Assembly: GCA_023425865.1 (NCBI GenBank)
Contig: JAFABV010000008.1
Span: 7,976-71,975, forward strand
Source: Bacteroidota bacterium
GTDB lineage: Bacteria > Bacteroidota > Bacteroidia > Bacteroidales > Bacteroidaceae
Reading direction: 5' to 3'
DNA: 64,000 nucleotides
The notes beneath the pieces are model-generated. The model had not been told where the DNA came from, ran no database searches, and saw only the letters and a list, made by a program, of their open reading frames with translations. Below are positions 1-9,464 of the stretch, piece by piece. A program made the position numbers and the translations under genes. Each line of letters opens with the position of its first letter. Position 1 is the stretch's first letter.

Positions 1-2
1 GG

Positions 3-1148
3 CACATTGCCATAAGAGAGGTTGACATGATGTGCAAGAACCCCATCTACGGCTTTTGCACAGTTGTCTTTCCCATCGTTGTCGTACTGTTTTTCACCAC
101 ACTGATGGGCTCTGGCGTGCCTACAGACTTGCCCGTTGGCGTGGTCGACCAAGACAACACCGCCACGTCGAGGGCCATGATACGCAAACTCGATGCCTTC
201 CAGACCACTCGCGTGGTGGGCAACTATCCCAACATGAACGCGGCGCGAGAGGCCATCCAGCGCAACGAAATCTATGGTTTCCTGCTCATTCCCAAGGAAA
301 CCACCAGCGGACTGATGAATGGCAGCCAGCCCCGCATCTCGTTTTACTACAGCAATGTCACCATTGCCGCCGGTTCGATGATATTTCGCGACCTCAAGAC
401 CATTGCTTCCTTGGGGTCGGCACAGGTGGGAGCCGCCAAACTTGCCGCCATTGGCAAGACCAACGATGAGATACGCACCTTTCTCCAACCCATCACCATC
501 GACCTGCACATGATCAACAATCCGTGGACCGATTACAACGTCTACCTCAGTGGTGTCATGGTTCCCACGGTACTGATACTCTTCATGTTCCTGCTCACGC
601 CCTACAGTATTGGCACCGAACTCAAGTTCCACCGCTCACGGCAGTGGATCAAGATGGCGGGCGGCAACATACACATCGCCCTCATTGGCAAACTGCTTCC
701 CATGACGCTCATTTCGCTGATTGTCATCTACAGCTACGAGTTTTATGTATACTATTGCCTTGAGTTTCCCCATCCGGGTGGCGTAGTGCCCATGCTGGTC
801 TTAGGATTTCTCACGGTGGCGGCATGCCAGGGCTTCGGCGTCTTTGCCTACGGACTGATGCCCTCGCTGCGCATGTCGATGTCGGTGTGCTCGTTGTGGT
901 CGGTCTTGGGCTTCTCATTGGCTGGCGCCACCTACCCGCTGTTTGCCATGGACGGCATGCTGCAAGCCATCGCCCAACTCATTCCCGCCCGTCATTACTA
1001 CATGATATACCAGATTTGCATCTTCAACGGCTATCCGTTGAGTTATGCCTGGTTCAACATCCTCGCCATGGTCATCTTTGCCACCCTGCCCATCTGGGTG
1101 ACGAAGAACATCAAACGGGCCATGCTGCTTTATACCTATATTCCTTAG
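3..1148 (+). CDS. ABC-2 type export permease, 5'-truncated by the window edge
   Basis: Inner-membrane subunit of an ABC-2 family exporter. The frame is open to the first base, and the residues before the first ATG at 27 (REVDMMCKNPIYGF) fit the conserved opening of this family, so the true start lies left of the window. Layout: one N-terminal membrane helix (VVFPIVVVLFFTTLM), a periplasmic domain of about 150 residues, then a block of about five helices. The stop is two bases before the next permease, so the two are almost certainly co-transcribed and form a heterodimeric membrane unit. No ATPase is visible in this part; in related Bacteroidetes loci TolC- and HlyD-like genes lie upstream. 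The substrate is unknown. Confidence 0.85.
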   Translation, partial: HIAIREVDMMCKNPIYGFCTVVFPIVVVLFFTTLMGSGVPTDLPVGVVDQDNTATSRAMIRKLDAFQTTRVVGNYPNMNAAREAIQRNEIYGFLLIPKETTSGLMNGSQPRISFYYSNVTIAAGSMIFRDLKTIASLGSAQVGAAKLAAIGKTNDEIRTFLQPITIDLHMINNPWTDYNVYLSGVMVPTVLILFMFLLTPYSIGTELKFHRSRQWIKMAGGNIHIALIGKLLPMTLISLIVIYSYEFYVYYCLEFPHPGGVVPMLVLGFLTVAACQGFGVFAYGLMPSLRMSMSVCSLWSVLGFSLAGATYPLFAMDGMLQAIAQLIPARHYYMIYQICIFNGYPLSYAWFNILAMVIFATLPIWVTKNIKRAMLLYTYIP

Positions 1149-1150
1149 CC

Positions 1151-3925
1151 ATGCCGAATCTCAGTCTGTTCAACCAAATCAAGGAAGGCATCACAGATAC
1201 CTGTTATATCTGTGTCAAGGAAATGCGGGGCGTCGTAAAAGACGAGGGAGTACTGATATTCTGTGTTTTTCTGCCACTCATCTACCCCCTGCTCTATTCG
1301 TGGATTTACAATAACGAAGTGGTACACGATGTTCCCGTGGCCGTCATCGACCGCTCCCACTCCGCCACCTCGCGAGAGTTTCTGCGTCATCTCGATGCCA
1401 CCTCCAGCGTCAAGGTGGCCTACTATTGTGACGCGCTCCCCGAAGCCAAGGAACTCACCGGCAAGCAGCAGGTACACGGCACCGTCTATTTTCCTGAAGA
1501 TTTCGAGACCCGACTCTTCCGTGGCGAACAGGCTACGGTGGGCGTTTACACCGACATGAGCCTCATCCTCACCTACAAGGCCATCTTTCAGGCGGCCCAG
1601 GAGGTGGCTACACACATGAACTCCAAGATTCAGGTCAGCCAAACCAACAACTTCACCGACCGTGACGACGAGGTGGCCACACAGCCGCTGGCCTACGAAG
1701 AGGTGCCCATTTTCAACACCACCGGCGGTTATGGCAACGCCCTCCTGCCCGCGGTACTGATGCTCATTCTGCAGCAGACCCTGCTGTTGGGCATAGGCCT
1801 CGCTGCCGGTACCGCCCGTGAGAACAACCGCTACCAAGACCTCGTGCCTATCTCCAAGCACTATGCCGGCATCCTCCGCATCGTGCTCGGCAAGTCGCTC
1901 TGCTACTTCACGCTCTATATGGTCATGGGCACCTACCTTGCGTTGGTCGTTCCCCACCTGTTCTCCTTCACCTCACTGGCCACCTTCGAGACCCTCGCCG
2001 GCCTGCTGGTGCCCTATATCCTTGCCTGTATCTTTTTCGGCATGATTGTGTCGAGCGTCATGCGCTATCGCGAAAACGTACTGCTATTGGTCATCTTCAC
2101 CTCTATCCCGCTCTTGTTTCTCACGGGCGCCAGCTGGCCGCAGTCCAGCATCCCTCCTTTCTGGGAGAGTTTCTCCTGGCTCTTCCCGTCTACCTTCGGC
2201 GTGCGCGGCTTCCTGCGCATATCGTCGATGGGTGCCACGCTCAACGACATTCGGGTGGAATACCAAGCCCTGTGGACACAGGTGCTCATTTACTTTGTGC
2301 TGGCCTGCGCCGTCTATCGTTACCAGATCATCAGCTCGCGCCGCCGTGCCCATGCCCAGATGGAATCGCTCAAGAGAAAGGTGACCGAAGCCAAGCAGCG
2401 CAAAATATCGCAGAGCGGCTCGGCCAAAACCCTGATCGTCATCGCCATTTCTACCTTCGCGCTATGCGCACAGGCCAACCCCGTACTGCCCACCCCGCAA
2501 CATATCACCGCCGGCAAGGGGCAGCTCACTTGGAATACCAAGCATACCCTGAAAGTCTACGCCGACGCCCGCTGCTTAGACCTCCTAACAGAGAAGGTGC
2601 TGCCCGGTGTAGCGACCACCGCCGTGGCCGACAGCGGCAAGGCCGACATCGTCTTCTGGCGCAACGAGTCGCTAAGCCCCGAAAGCTACCAACTGCGCAT
2701 TACGCGCAAGGGCATCACCGTCGAGGCGGCCGACTACGCGGGCTGGGTGTACGCCATACAGACCCTCAGCCAGTGGAAGCAGAGCGGCAAAGCGGGCCAG
2801 CCCGTCTTTCCCTGCGCCCACATCACCGACCGCCCGCTGATGGGCTGGCGAGGCTTCATGCTCGATTCCGGCCGACAATACCAGCCACTCACCACCATCA
2901 AGCGCTGCTTAGACCTAATGGGCATGCTGAAGATGAACCGGTTTCACTGGCACCTCACCGAGGGTTTAGGCTGGCGGCTGCCAGTAGAGGCATATCCCAA
3001 ACTCACCTCCGTAGGGGCTTTCGTGGGGCAAGGCGAAGGACAGCAAGGCTATTATTCGCGCGAAGACATCAAAGAAGTCATCGCCTACGCGGCCCGGCTC
3101 GGCATCACGGTTATTCCCGAGGTCGACCTGCCCGGCCACAGCGAGGCAGCCCTCACCGCCTATCCCCAATACACCTGCTTCGGTACCCGCCCCGTCATTC
3201 CCACGACGGGTTTCACGCCCACCATCTTCTGCGCGGGCAAAGACTCGGTCATGGCATTCCTCAAGGATGTGCTGGGCGAGGTGTGCCAGCTCTTCCCCGG
3301 GCAGTATATCCATCTGGGAGGCGACGAAGCGCCCAAAGACAACTGGGACCGCTGTCCCGACTGCCAACGCCGAATATCACAACAGCATCTCCGCGACAGC
3401 CATGGCCTGCAGATGTGGATGGCCGCGGAACTGGCAAAATATGTGGCGGAGAAAGGCAAAACGCCCATCTTTTACGGTGACGTGGTCGTGCGCGACGGCT
3501 ACGCGTTGCCGCAAAACGCCATCGTGGAATGGTGGAATTATCGTAGCGCAGGAGACACAGAATACCGGCAAGCCGTCAAGCACGGACTGCAGGTCATAGG
3601 AGGAACCAACTATTACAACTACCTGAACTTCCCACTTGAGCCGTGGAAAGGCTATGGCAAGGAGCGCACCTTCGGCCTGAAAGAGGCTTACACGCAGAAT
3701 CCCTCATACCAGGCATTTCTGGCCGCACCCGAGAAAATGAAGGGCATGGAGTGTATGCTCTGGACAGACTACGGCCTGCAGCCCCACCAATTCGGCCAAC
3801 GCCTGATGCCCCGCATACTGGCCCTTGCCCAGCAAATGTGGCATGTGGGCCCATTGCCCCACTATGCCGAGTTTGAAAAGACCATCCAAACGCTCAAACC
3901 CTTCTTCGCGTCTCACGGATGGTAA
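1151..3925 (+). CDS. ABC-2 permease fused in frame to a GH20 beta-N-acetylhexosaminidase
   Basis: A 924-residue reading frame without an internal stop. Residues 1 to about 400 are an ABC-2 permease like its upstream neighbour (one helix, periplasmic domain, helix block). Residues about 401-426 are a basic, hydrophilic linker. Residues 427-441 form a hydrophobic segment ending in an ALCAQA signal-peptidase-like site. Residues about 442-924 are a complete GH20b plus GH20 catalytic domain: HWHLTEGLGW, HLGGDEAPKDNW with the Asp725-Glu726 catalytic pair, and a C-terminal MLWTDY. GH20 enzymes remove terminal beta-linked GlcNAc or GalNAc. The extra helix would put the enzyme in the periplasm. ATG 1151 is chosen because it follows the previous stop by two bases and begins the permease homology. 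An internal start at 2360 could give a separate enzyme, or processing could release it. Each half is clear; the fusion needs confirmation. Confidence 0.85.
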   Translation: MPNLSLFNQIKEGITDTCYICVKEMRGVVKDEGVLIFCVFLPLIYPLLYSWIYNNEVVHDVPVAVIDRSHSATSREFLRHLDATSSVKVAYYCDALPEAKELTGKQQVHGTVYFPEDFETRLFRGEQATVGVYTDMSLILTYKAIFQAAQEVATHMNSKIQVSQTNNFTDRDDEVATQPLAYEEVPIFNTTGGYGNALLPAVLMLILQQTLLLGIGLAAGTARENNRYQDLVPISKHYAGILRIVLGKSLCYFTLYMVMGTYLALVVPHLFSFTSLATFETLAGLLVPYILACIFFGMIVSSVMRYRENVLLLVIFTSIPLLFLTGASWPQSSIPPFWESFSWLFPSTFGVRGFLRISSMGATLNDIRVEYQALWTQVLIYFVLACAVYRYQIISSRRRAHAQMESLKRKVTEAKQRKISQSGSAKTLIVIAISTFALCAQANPVLPTPQHITAGKGQLTWNTKHTLKVYADARCLDLLTEKVLPGVATTAVADSGKADIVFWRNESLSPESYQLRITRKGITVEAADYAGWVYAIQTLSQWKQSGKAGQPVFPCAHITDRPLMGWRGFMLDSGRQYQPLTTIKRCLDLMGMLKMNRFHWHLTEGLGWRLPVEAYPKLTSVGAFVGQGEGQQGYYSREDIKEVIAYAARLGITVIPEVDLPGHSEAALTAYPQYTCFGTRPVIPTTGFTPTIFCAGKDSVMAFLKDVLGEVCQLFPGQYIHLGGDEAPKDNWDRCPDCQRRISQQHLRDSHGLQMWMAAELAKYVAEKGKTPIFYGDVVVRDGYALPQNAIVEWWNYRSAGDTEYRQAVKHGLQVIGGTNYYNYLNFPLEPWKGYGKERTFGLKEAYTQNPSYQAFLAAPEKMKGMECMLWTDYGLQPHQFGQRLMPRILALAQQMWHVGPLPHYAEFEKTIQTLKPFFASHGW

Positions 3926-3936
3926 TCCCCATCGGC

Positions 3937-3953
3937 CTATGCCCGTGGCATAG
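3937..3953. terminator. Small hairpin between convergent genes
   Basis: A perfect 7-bp stem (CTATGCC / GGCATAG) with a 3-nt loop sits between the convergent ends of the permease-GH20 gene and topB. It has no U-run, so a termination role is weakly supported. Confidence 0.3.
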
Positions 3954-3988
3954 ACCCATGGCATATCGCTTGCCCCGAAACCGTCAGG

Positions 3989-6091
3989 TCAAGCCCCACC
4001 GAACGGCACCCGCCAGTCGCAGCCCTCGCGCCAACGAGAGCAGCCGAACGCCGTCTTCCCTTTGATGATAACCCCCTGCCCACATTTGGGGCACACCTCG
4101 CCCACCTTTGGCTCGGTCGCCACAACGGCCGGAGCGGCTTGGGGCGCGGGCTTTGACGCGGACGACGACTTCGAGGCACGGGGCTTTCGCGGCCTTTTGG
4201 CCGCAGCCGCAGGGGCGTCGGGCGTGGGCGCGGGCGACTTCGGGGCCGGCCCCGGCTCGCCACTCTCAATATGGCGGTCGCTGCTATCGTGCATCACGTC
4301 AGACACTATCGTGGCCACCTGCGCCTTCAGTTCGCTCACAAACAGCGCCGGGTCGTACTTGTGATGCTCTATGTCGCGCAACTTCTTCTCCCAGATGCCC
4401 GTCAGCTCACAACTGGTGAGCAGACGCTCGCGGATGGTGTCTATCAGCTGCATGCCCGTGGGCGTGGCCACCAGGTTCTTGCGCTCACGACGAATGTAGT
4501 GGCGCTTGAACAGCGTCTCGATGATGCCCGCGCGAGACGAAGGCCGGCCAATGCCGTTCTCCTTCATGGCGGCACGCAGTTCCTCATCGTCCACAAACTT
4601 GCCCGCCGTCTCCATGGCGCGCAGCAGCGAAGCCTCGGTATAGTGCTTGGGCGCCTGCGTCATCTTCTCGGTCAGCGTGGGCTGGTGGGGGCCCGACTCG
4701 CCCTTGACAAATGTGGGCAACGTGCGCTCCTCGTCATCCTTACGGTTGTCGTCATCATCCACCCGCTGGTCGTCCTTGGCATACACGGCACGCCATCCCG
4801 GAGAGAGAATCTCCTTGCCCGACACCTTGAACTCCACCTCGTCGACCTTACCGGTCACCGTAGTGGTAGAAAACTTGCAGTCGGGGTAGAAGGCCGCCAC
4901 AAAACGGCGGGCAATGAGGTCGTACACCTTGAGCTCAAAGTCGGTCAGCCCGTTAGGCGTCTGCCCAGTGGGAATGATGGCGTGGTGGTCGGTCACTTTA
5001 GAATTGTCGAACACACGCTTGGTCTTAGGCAGCGTGGGGCTTGTGGTGGCCAGGTCTTTGATAATCTGCAGATAGGGTTTCTGCCCTGCCACCAGCATCT
5101 GGCTCACCCCGTTGAGTATGGATGGGCATTTGGGATAGATGTCTTCCGAGAGAAACTGAGTGTCTACACGCGGATAGGTGGTGAGTTTTTTCTCATACAG
5201 CCCCTGGATAAGGTTCAGGGTCATATCGGCCGAGAACCCAAACTTGCGGTTGCAGTCCACCTGCAGCGAGGTGAGGTCGTAGAGAGGCTTGGGCGCCTCC
5301 TTGCCCTGCTTCTTCTGCACGTCGGTCACCTCAAAGGGCTTGCCCGCTATGCGCGCGAAGTCGCGCTCACCCTCCTCCTTGCTCTGGTAGCGGCCCGACG
5401 TGGCCGTGAAAAGCGTGTCACGGTAGATGGTAGACAGCACCCAGTAAGGCTCAGGCTTGAAGTTGGCTATCTCTTTGTCGCGGTTGACAATGAGCGCCAA
5501 GGTGGGCGTCTGCACGCGCCCGATAGACAACACCTGCCCATTTTGCTGCCTATAACGCAGCGTATAGAGGCGAGTGCAGTTCATGCCGAGCAGCCAGTCG
5601 CCAATGGCACGGCTCAGTCCGGCCAAGTACAGGCTCTCATAGTCTTTCTGGTCCTTGAGGTTCTGAAAGCCCTCACGTATGGCCTCATCGGTCATCGACG
5701 AGATCCACAGTCGCTTCACCGGGCACTTGACCTTGGCCAACTGCATCACCCAGCGCTGTATGAGTTCGCCCTCCTGGCCGGCATCACCGCAGTTGATGAT
5801 TTCGTCGGCCTCGCTGTACAACCGGGCAATGGTGTTAAACTGCCGTTCGATGCCCTGGTCGGGAATGAGTTTGATGCCAAAGCGCTCGGGCACCATGGGC
5901 AGGGCCGCCAAGGTCCAGAACTTCCAGTTCTGCTGGTAGTCGTTGGGTTCTTTCAGCTCACACAGATGTCCGAAGGTCCATGTCACCTGGTAACCATTGC
6001 CTTCCATGTAGCCGTCCTTCTGGATATTTGCCCCGAGTATGCGGGCAATGTCGCGTGCCACACTGGGTTTCTCAGCGATACATACTTTCAT
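3989..6091 (-). CDS. topB: DNA topoisomerase III (type IA)
   Basis: A 700-residue ATP-independent topoisomerase that nicks and passes single strands to resolve replication and recombination intermediates. N-terminal Toprim domain: AEKPSVARDIA at the start and CGDAGQEGELI near residue 101. The catalytic tyrosine lies in TTYPRVDTQ, near residue 306. The C-terminus has an Ala/Pro/Lys-rich linker (about residues 600-660) and then a four-cysteine zinc finger (CPKCGQGV and GCSRW..GC). The frame is open 39 codons further upstream, but MKVCIAEKPS is the family start, and a -7 box at 6112-6119 places the transcription start only about 14 nt before it. It is convergent with the permease-GH20 gene. Confidence 0.95.
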   Translation of the reverse strand: MKVCIAEKPSVARDIARILGANIQKDGYMEGNGYQVTWTFGHLCELKEPNDYQQNWKFWTLAALPMVPERFGIKLIPDQGIERQFNTIARLYSEADEIINCGDAGQEGELIQRWVMQLAKVKCPVKRLWISSMTDEAIREGFQNLKDQKDYESLYLAGLSRAIGDWLLGMNCTRLYTLRYRQQNGQVLSIGRVQTPTLALIVNRDKEIANFKPEPYWVLSTIYRDTLFTATSGRYQSKEEGERDFARIAGKPFEVTDVQKKQGKEAPKPLYDLTSLQVDCNRKFGFSADMTLNLIQGLYEKKLTTYPRVDTQFLSEDIYPKCPSILNGVSQMLVAGQKPYLQIIKDLATTSPTLPKTKRVFDNSKVTDHHAIIPTGQTPNGLTDFELKVYDLIARRFVAAFYPDCKFSTTTVTGKVDEVEFKVSGKEILSPGWRAVYAKDDQRVDDDDNRKDDEERTLPTFVKGESGPHQPTLTEKMTQAPKHYTEASLLRAMETAGKFVDDEELRAAMKENGIGRPSSRAGIIETLFKRHYIRRERKNLVATPTGMQLIDTIRERLLTSCELTGIWEKKLRDIEHHKYDPALFVSELKAQVATIVSDVMHDSSDRHIESGEPGPAPKSPAPTPDAPAAAAKRPRKPRASKSSSASKPAPQAAPAVVATEPKVGEVCPKCGQGVIIKGKTAFGCSRWREGCDWRVPFGGA

Positions 6092-6111
6092 CTTGATTGT
6101 TTCTTTGGCTG

Positions 6112-6119
6112 CAAAGGTA
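6112..6119 (-). promoter_or_regulatory. -7 promoter element of topB
   Basis: TACCTTTG on the minus strand matches the Bacteroidetes -7 consensus TAnnTTTG and rules out the longer topB reading frame. Confidence 0.6.
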
Positions 6120-6317
6120 ATAAAATCATTGGGAAAGGCGCCCATGGCACACCCCTTTCTTGCCAAAAACAATGTGCCTGCCCTCCGTCCGCCCCACCCC
6201 GCAAGCATTGCCCCAACGCACGTCTGGCACCGCTTCTACGCAGTTGGGGCGTGGCCGTTGGCACCTCCCGCGCCATCGGCAAATACGCCGAGGTGGAATA
6301 CTTCGGATGAAATCATG

Positions 6318-6407
6318 CCATGATTCTATATGAAACCATAGAATGATTCTATATAAAACCATAAGATAATTCTATATAAAACCATCCGATAATTTAATAC
6401 AGAATCA
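6318..6407. repeat. 23-bp tandem repeat array 1 (four units)
   Basis: Four units at an exact 23-bp period (unit starts 6323, 6346, 6369, 6392). The core is TTCTATATAAAACCAT plus a 7-nt joint such as CCGATAA. The last unit is degenerate. There are no spacers, so it is not CRISPR. The same repeat occurs at about 20.8, 35.9 and 46.5 kb in the same orientation. Confidence 0.9.
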
Positions 6408-6572
6408 TTACACCCTTGATACAGAACGACGCGGGCAGCGTGGCCTTGAGTGCGGGCGCCTACGGCCTGACGGCCGTATCAGAAGCGGCAGGAGACACCG
6501 GCAAACCTTCCTGCGGGCTCATTTTTTTGTCAATTTTAGCCCATGAAAAAAGGGTGTCTATAAAAAAAGTTC

Positions 6573-6580
6573 TACCTTTG
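6573..6580 (+). promoter_or_regulatory. -7 promoter element of the lut operon
   Basis: TACCTTTG fits TAnnTTTG, about 46 nt before the lutA start. No clear -33 TTTG at the ideal spacing. Confidence 0.55.
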
Positions 6581-6625
6581 CACCACACTTTGCAACACGC
6601 AAAAGTGTATTGGTTACATATCATC

Positions 6626-7366
6626 ATGAAAATTGGATTATTTGTCCCATGCTATGTCGATGCCCTCTACCCAGAGGTGGGCATAGCCACTTACCGCCTG
6701 CTCAGGCATTTGGGCGTCGAGGTAGACTATCCCGAGAAGCAGACTTGCTGCGGCCAGCCTATGGCCAACGCCGGATTTGAGCAGATGGCCCAACCCTTGG
6801 CCGCAAAGTTTGACGACATGTTCAAGGATTTCGACTATGTGGTCATGCCCTCGGCCTCATGCGCCGCCTTTGTGCGCGAGTTTCATCCCCGTCTGCTCCA
6901 AGGCAAGGAACATGCCTGCATGTCGTTGTCGAAGACGGTAGACCTCGTTGAGTTTTTGCACGACGTGCTGCAGGTAACGTCTTTGCCGGGCAGCTTTCCC
7001 CACGTGGTAAGCGTTCATAACAGCTGTCACGGCGTGCGCGAGTTGGGTCTCTCGTCACCCACAGAGCAGCATCTGCCCCAGTTCAACAAAATTATCGACC
7101 TGCTGCAACTCAAGCAGGGCATCACCATTCGCGAGCCCGAGCGTTCGGACGAGTGCTGCGGCTTTGGCGGCATGTTTGCCGTGGAAGAGCCTGCCGTGTC
7201 TGTGCGTATGGGCACCGACAAGATTCGCCGCCACATCGAGACGGGAGCCGAGTACATCACCGGGGCCGACTCGTCGTGCCTGATGCACATGGCCGGCATT
7301 GCCAAGAAAACCAAGCAACCCATACAGTTTATACACGTGGCAGAGATATTGGCCCAAGGTATTTAG
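6626..7366 (+). CDS. lutA: L-lactate utilization protein LutA (Fe-S oxidoreductase subunit)
   Basis: A 246-residue CCG-domain protein of the three-subunit cytoplasmic L-lactate dehydrogenase complex that oxidises lactate to pyruvate. Two cysteine-rich CCG motifs are visible, TCCGQP near residue 40 and ECCGFGGMF near residue 180, as in HdrB/GlpC-type proteins. The start MKIGLFVPCYVD matches the family, downstream of the -7 box at 6573. It is first in a tight operon with lutB and lutC. No lactate permease lies next to it. Confidence 0.92.
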   Translation: MKIGLFVPCYVDALYPEVGIATYRLLRHLGVEVDYPEKQTCCGQPMANAGFEQMAQPLAAKFDDMFKDFDYVVMPSASCAAFVREFHPRLLQGKEHACMSLSKTVDLVEFLHDVLQVTSLPGSFPHVVSVHNSCHGVRELGLSSPTEQHLPQFNKIIDLLQLKQGITIREPERSDECCGFGGMFAVEEPAVSVRMGTDKIRRHIETGAEYITGADSSCLMHMAGIAKKTKQPIQFIHVAEILAQGI

Positions 7367-7397
7367 CCCTGCACAAGTGTGAATTATGAATTAAAAA

Positions 7398-8771
7398 ATG
7401 AGTACTATACATTCACAGAGGTCTACAGAAATACTCAAAGACCACGATAAGGTGTCACGCCACGACCAGACATTCTGGTCTGTGCGCTCCAAGCACGACA
7501 CCCAAGCCAAGATGCTGCCCGAATGGGAGACGCTGCGCAACCACGCTTCTGACATCAAGCGGCACACCATCACCCATCTGGCCGATTATTTGGAGCAGTT
7601 TGCCACCCAGTTAGAGAGCCGTGGCGTGATTGTGCACTGGGCCAAGGATGCCGACGAGCTCAATGAGATGGTATATGGCATTCTGGAGACGCACAAGGTG
7701 AAAAAGATGGTGAAATCGAAGTCGATGCTCACCGAAGAGTGCGGCCTCAACGACTATCTCGAAACGCGCGGCATCGACGTGGTGGAGTCTGACTTGGGCG
7801 AGCGTATTCTTCAGCTCATGCACAAGGCACCCGCCCATATCGTGATGCCAGCCATACATATCACCCGCGAAGAGGTGGGCAAGACCTTCGAGGAGAAGGG
7901 CATCAGTCAGCAGGTGGGCAATAACGACCCCACCTATCTCACCTACTGCGCGCGTGAGAGTCTGCGCCACGAGTTTATCGAGGCAGAGGCTGGCCTCACG
8001 GGCTGCAACTTCGGCGTGGCCGAGACGGGCGACATCGTGGTGTGTACCAATGAGGGCAATGCCGACATGACCACCTCTATGCCTAAGCTGCACATCGTGA
8101 CCATGGGCATAGAGAAGCTGGTGCCCGACTACCGCAGTCTGGCGGTGTTCCAGCGTCTGCTGGCCCGATGCGGCACAGGACAGCCCACCACGACGTTTAC
8201 CTCGCACTTCCGGCAGGCACGTCCGGGCGGCGAGATGCACGTGGTGCTGCTCGACAACGGCCGCAGCGACATGCTGGCCGACGACGACCACTGGCAGACG
8301 CTGAAATGCATACGCTGCGGCGCCTGCATGAATACCTGTCCGGTGTACCGACGTTCTACCGGCGCAAGCTACACCTATTTCATACCCGGCCCCATCGGCA
8401 TCAACCTCGCCATGTGCAAAGACCCCGTGCGCTACAGCGACAATGTGTCGGCATGCTCGCTCTGCCTGAGCTGCGACAAGGTTTGTCCGGCCGAGGTGAA
8501 CCCCGGCTCACAGGTATATCTCTGGCGACAGCGCTTAGACACCTATGGCAAGGCCGACCCCATGAAGAAGGTGATGTCTAAGGGCATGACCCTGCTCTTC
8601 GACAATCCGGCACTTTACACCACGGCCTTGCGCTTCGCGCCCTTGGCCAATCTCGTTCCCGACGCCATGACACAGTTCAGTCGCCTCAATCCGTGGAGCG
8701 TCGGTCACACCAAACCGCTCTTTGCCAAACAGTCGTTCCACGAATGGTGGAAGGCCGAGCACAGGAAATAA
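7398..8771 (+). CDS. lutB: L-lactate utilization protein LutB (iron-sulfur subunit)
   Basis: 457 residues. The N-terminal two thirds is an LutB/LutC-type (DUF162) domain. The C-terminal part has two ferredoxin-like 4Fe-4S clusters (RCGACMNTCPVYR near residue 305 and CSLCLSCDKVCP near residue 355), plus a short C-terminal region found in LutB. It transfers electrons in lactate oxidation with LutA and LutC. It starts 31 bp after lutA. Confidence 0.95.
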   Translation: MSTIHSQRSTEILKDHDKVSRHDQTFWSVRSKHDTQAKMLPEWETLRNHASDIKRHTITHLADYLEQFATQLESRGVIVHWAKDADELNEMVYGILETHKVKKMVKSKSMLTEECGLNDYLETRGIDVVESDLGERILQLMHKAPAHIVMPAIHITREEVGKTFEEKGISQQVGNNDPTYLTYCARESLRHEFIEAEAGLTGCNFGVAETGDIVVCTNEGNADMTTSMPKLHIVTMGIEKLVPDYRSLAVFQRLLARCGTGQPTTTFTSHFRQARPGGEMHVVLLDNGRSDMLADDDHWQTLKCIRCGACMNTCPVYRRSTGASYTYFIPGPIGINLAMCKDPVRYSDNVSACSLCLSCDKVCPAEVNPGSQVYLWRQRLDTYGKADPMKKVMSKGMTLLFDNPALYTTALRFAPLANLVPDAMTQFSRLNPWSVGHTKPLFAKQSFHEWWKAEHRK

Positions 8772-8792
8772 ATACCCACAGCAAGCGCATAT

Positions 8793-9374
8793 ATGAAAAA
8801 AGAAGATTTGTTTGCCAAACTGCGAGCCAACACCTCACGGCAGTATGACATGCCCGACATGAACATCGACGCCATTACTTATGACGACACCGTGGCGCAG
8901 TTTATACAGATGACAGAGAGCGTGGGCGGCAAGGCTGTAGAGGCCAAAAAGACCGACGACCTCAACCAGCTCATCCGCAACCTCTACCCCGAGGCCAAGG
9001 TCTTTGCCTCTCATCTGCCCTACATCAGCATTGCCCAGAAAAATCCTGACACGGTAGCCAGCGCCGAGGAGCTCAACGGTACTGACGTGGGTATTGTGCA
9101 AGGTACGGTGGGGGTGGCTGAGAACGCCTGCGTATGGGTGCCGCAAACAATGAAGGAGAAGGCCGTATGTTTTATCTCTGAGTATCTGGTCATTGTTATC
9201 GACCGGCAGAATATCGTCAACAACATGCACGAGGCCTATGCCCGCATACAAATGGACGCGACGTATAACTTCGGCACCTTCATCAGCGGGCCCTCGAAGA
9301 CTGCCGATATCGAGCAGGCGCTGGTCATGGGCGCGCAGGCTGCCCGCGGCGTCACGGTGTTGATTCTGAGCTGA
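8793..9374 (+). CDS. lutC: L-lactate utilization protein LutC
   Basis: A 193-residue DUF162/LUD-domain protein, third gene of the lut operon, 21 bp after lutB. Conserved LUD features include TDVGIVQGTVGVAENA and the C-terminal FISGPSKTADIEQALVMGAQ. It is needed for lactate oxidation in the described lut systems. A strong terminator follows directly. Confidence 0.92.
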   Translation: MKKEDLFAKLRANTSRQYDMPDMNIDAITYDDTVAQFIQMTESVGGKAVEAKKTDDLNQLIRNLYPEAKVFASHLPYISIAQKNPDTVASAEELNGTDVGIVQGTVGVAENACVWVPQTMKEKAVCFISEYLVIVIDRQNIVNNMHEAYARIQMDATYNFGTFISGPSKTADIEQALVMGAQAARGVTVLILS

Positions 9375-9389
9375 CCCTGTATATACATG

Positions 9390-9438
9390 AATGTCGGGAT
9401 GAAGAGGCCTCTTGGCTCTTCATCCCGACATTTGTTTC
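9390..9438. terminator. Bidirectional intrinsic terminator after lutC and the sugar cassette
   Basis: A perfect 17-bp stem (9390-9406 with 9416-9432), 9-nt loop, then TGTTTCT. It lies between convergent lutC and the aminotransferase and can serve both. Confidence 0.9.
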
Positions 9439-9464
9439 TGTCCACACGCAGCGGCACTGGCCGC

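Larger units (their letters stand above)
6092..6625. other. Intergenic region between divergent topB and lutA
   Basis: 534 bp without a convincing gene. It holds the topB promoter, a 23-bp repeat array (6318-6407), a small hairpin (TACGGCC / GGCCGTA, 6461-6478) and the lutA promoter. The open frame running leftward from lutA into this region is upstream of the promoter and is not translated on this reading. Confidence 0.7.

Noticed and set aside
824..1150. Upstream extension of the permease-GH20 reading frame to an ATG at 824
   Set aside because: It lies inside the first permease in another frame and has no family similarity; ATG 1151 fits the permease start and follows the previous stop by two bases.
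4271..6310. A 679-codon open frame opposite topB
   Set aside because: It is a shadow of topB on the other strand, caused by GC-rich codons, with a His/Leu/Arg/Gly-rich composition and no recognisable motifs.
6416..6625. 70-codon N-terminal extension of LutA
   Set aside because: It precedes the lutA -7 box at 6573-6580 and is absent from the family; MKIGLFVPCY is the usual start.
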